A stretch of DNA of 23,083 nucleotides. Origin: PALSA-1180 sp964624625. GTDB taxonomy: Bacteria; Oederibacteriota; Muellerivitia; Muellerivitales; Muellerivitaceae. The stretch is from NCBI GenBank assembly GCA_964624625.1, contig CAZUXW010000048.1, forward strand, positions 1 through 23,083, in the 5' to 3' direction. The notes beneath the pieces were generated by a model. The model was given only the letters and a program-made list of their open reading frames with translations, ran no database searches and was not told the DNA's origin. Of the stretch, positions 22,495 to 23,083 are shown piece after piece; position 1 is the first letter of the stretch; each line of letters starts with the position of its first letter. A program made the position numbers and the translations under genes.

Positions 22495-22605
22495 TAGCCA
22501 CAGATGAACAGGGATGAACTCGGATTTAGAATAAAAGGTCGAAAGTCACGACCGGGATATTTTCTTGTTTTATTTCATCCGTGTTAATCTGTGTTCATCC
22601 GTGGC
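22495..22605. repeat. Inverted tandem-repeat element 14 (CACGGATGAA family)
   Basis: The left arm (22495-22525, TAGCCACAGATGAACAGGGA and on) pairs with the right arm (22577-22605, ending GTTCATCCGTGGC) at about 24 of 29 positions. In the spacer GGTCG/CGACC forms a small stem followed by TATTTTCTTGTTTTATTT, which may act as a weak terminator for priA. Confidence 0.9.
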
Positions 22606-22652
22606 AAAAGAATTGGTTTTTCTTCCGTTTATCCTTGCGGTGAAGAGGGCTT

Positions 22653-23083
22653 GTGAATCCTGATCCGAAACCATCCCAGCCCCACACCTATACCGAAACG
22701 GTGGAACTCAAGACCGTCATCAAAAACAAAAGCTCCCAGAACCTGTTGGATTTTCTCAGCCGGCGGTTCCATTACCTGACCCCTACCCAATGGCGGGAGC
22801 GCATCCTGGACGGCCGGGTGACGGTGAATGAAAGGGCCGCCTCGGAGGGCCAACCCTTGAGGGCCGGGGATGTGGTGAGGTACTGGACCACGCCCTGGGC
22901 GGAACCGGAAGTCCGGCGTGATTACCGGGTGGTCTACGAGGATTCTACGATTTTTGTCGTTTCAAAACCGGCGCCCCTGCCGGTTCACGCCATCGGCGCC
23001 TATTTCCAAAATACCCTCCTGTCGATCCTCCGTAAGGATATTCCGGAGGCCGAGGCCTACCAATTGGTCCACCGGCTGGACGC
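22653..23083 (+). CDS. RluA-family 23S rRNA/tRNA pseudouridine synthase (partial, runs off window)
   Basis: The visible 143 codons begin at GTG 22653, the only start after an in-frame TGA at 22641, with GAGGG a few bases upstream. Residues about 25-80 (SSQNLLDFLSRRFHYLTPTQ through GRVTVNERAASEGQPLRAGD) form an S4-like RNA-binding domain. The catalytic domain then opens with YRVVYEDSTIFVVSKPAPLP, and the window ends within the active-site motif LVHRLDA, where Asp is the catalytic residue. RluA enzymes isomerise uridine in structured RNA. The exact target cannot be told from this part. Confidence 0.9.
   Translation, partial: MNPDPKPSQPHTYTETVELKTVIKNKSSQNLLDFLSRRFHYLTPTQWRERILDGRVTVNERAASEGQPLRAGDVVRYWTTPWAEPEVRRDYRVVYEDSTIFVVSKPAPLPVHAIGAYFQNTLLSILRKDIPEAEAYQLVHRLD

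Noticed and set aside
3910..22605. CRISPR array as an explanation of the repeats
   Set aside because: Units are only 7-10 bp, without unique spacers between them, each array is short and paired with its inverse, and there are no cas genes.

Overview
The window comes from a GC-rich bacterial chromosome. Coding is dense, the genes are mostly housekeeping, and all run on the + strand except two (3099-3875 and 3985-4608). Lipobox-type lipoprotein signals and frequent GTG/TTG starts fit a Gram-negative, probably uncultured lineage. I cannot assign a phylum from the sequence alone.

Layout: (1) 1-2.9 kb: the 3' end of an unidentified protein, a marC-type membrane protein, a NAD(H) kinase whose motifs recall the plant NADHK3 type, and a secreted protein of unknown function closed by a strong terminator. 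(2) 3.1-4.6 kb, minus strand: a VanY-like M15 carboxypeptidase lipoprotein and phosphoglycerate mutase gpmA. (3) 4.9-9.4 kb: a riboflavin cluster, ribD-ribE-[yaaR-like]-ribBA-ribH-nusB. It covers all the dedicated riboflavin enzymes except the pyrimidine phosphatase, with a DUF327/YaaR gene embedded in it. (4) 9.5-12.9 kb: a small winged-helix protein, a metallophosphoesterase and the NAD-dependent DNA ligase ligA. (5) 13.0-16.4 kb: a secreted coiled-coil protein and secA. (6) 16.5-20.2 kb: an oligopeptide/dipeptide ABC importer (binding lipoprotein plus two permeases, no ATPase in the window). (7) 20.3 kb to the end: priA and the 5' part of an RluA-family pseudouridine synthase.

The most unusual feature is not a gene. 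From about 3.9 kb on, most gene junctions carry a compact inverted-repeat element of roughly 45-165 bp. Each arm is a short degenerate tandem repeat with a 7-10 bp unit, and the two arms face each other across a mostly AT-rich spacer, so the transcript could fold into a long hairpin. I count 14 elements in at least seven unrelated sequence families: CACGAAG, CACGGATGAA, CAGTCGA, CCCTCCG, AGGTACC, AATTAGG and GAGGG. Five of the seven families have a 7-bp period. Outer ends and polarity are constant within a family, as for a defined mobile or amplifiable element. Several elements abut or enter genes. They coincide with the stop codons of nusB and ligA and supply the only plausible start codon of ribBA. 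They appear to encode the signal-peptide core and the C-terminal tail of the 13010 gene, and form an in-frame N-terminal insert in the second permease. A second recurring signal is a TAAAAT box 5-7 nt upstream of a CCCATG start (marC, phosphoesterase, ligA), which suggests leaderless transcription. No tRNA, rRNA, CRISPR array, transposase or FMN riboswitch was seen.
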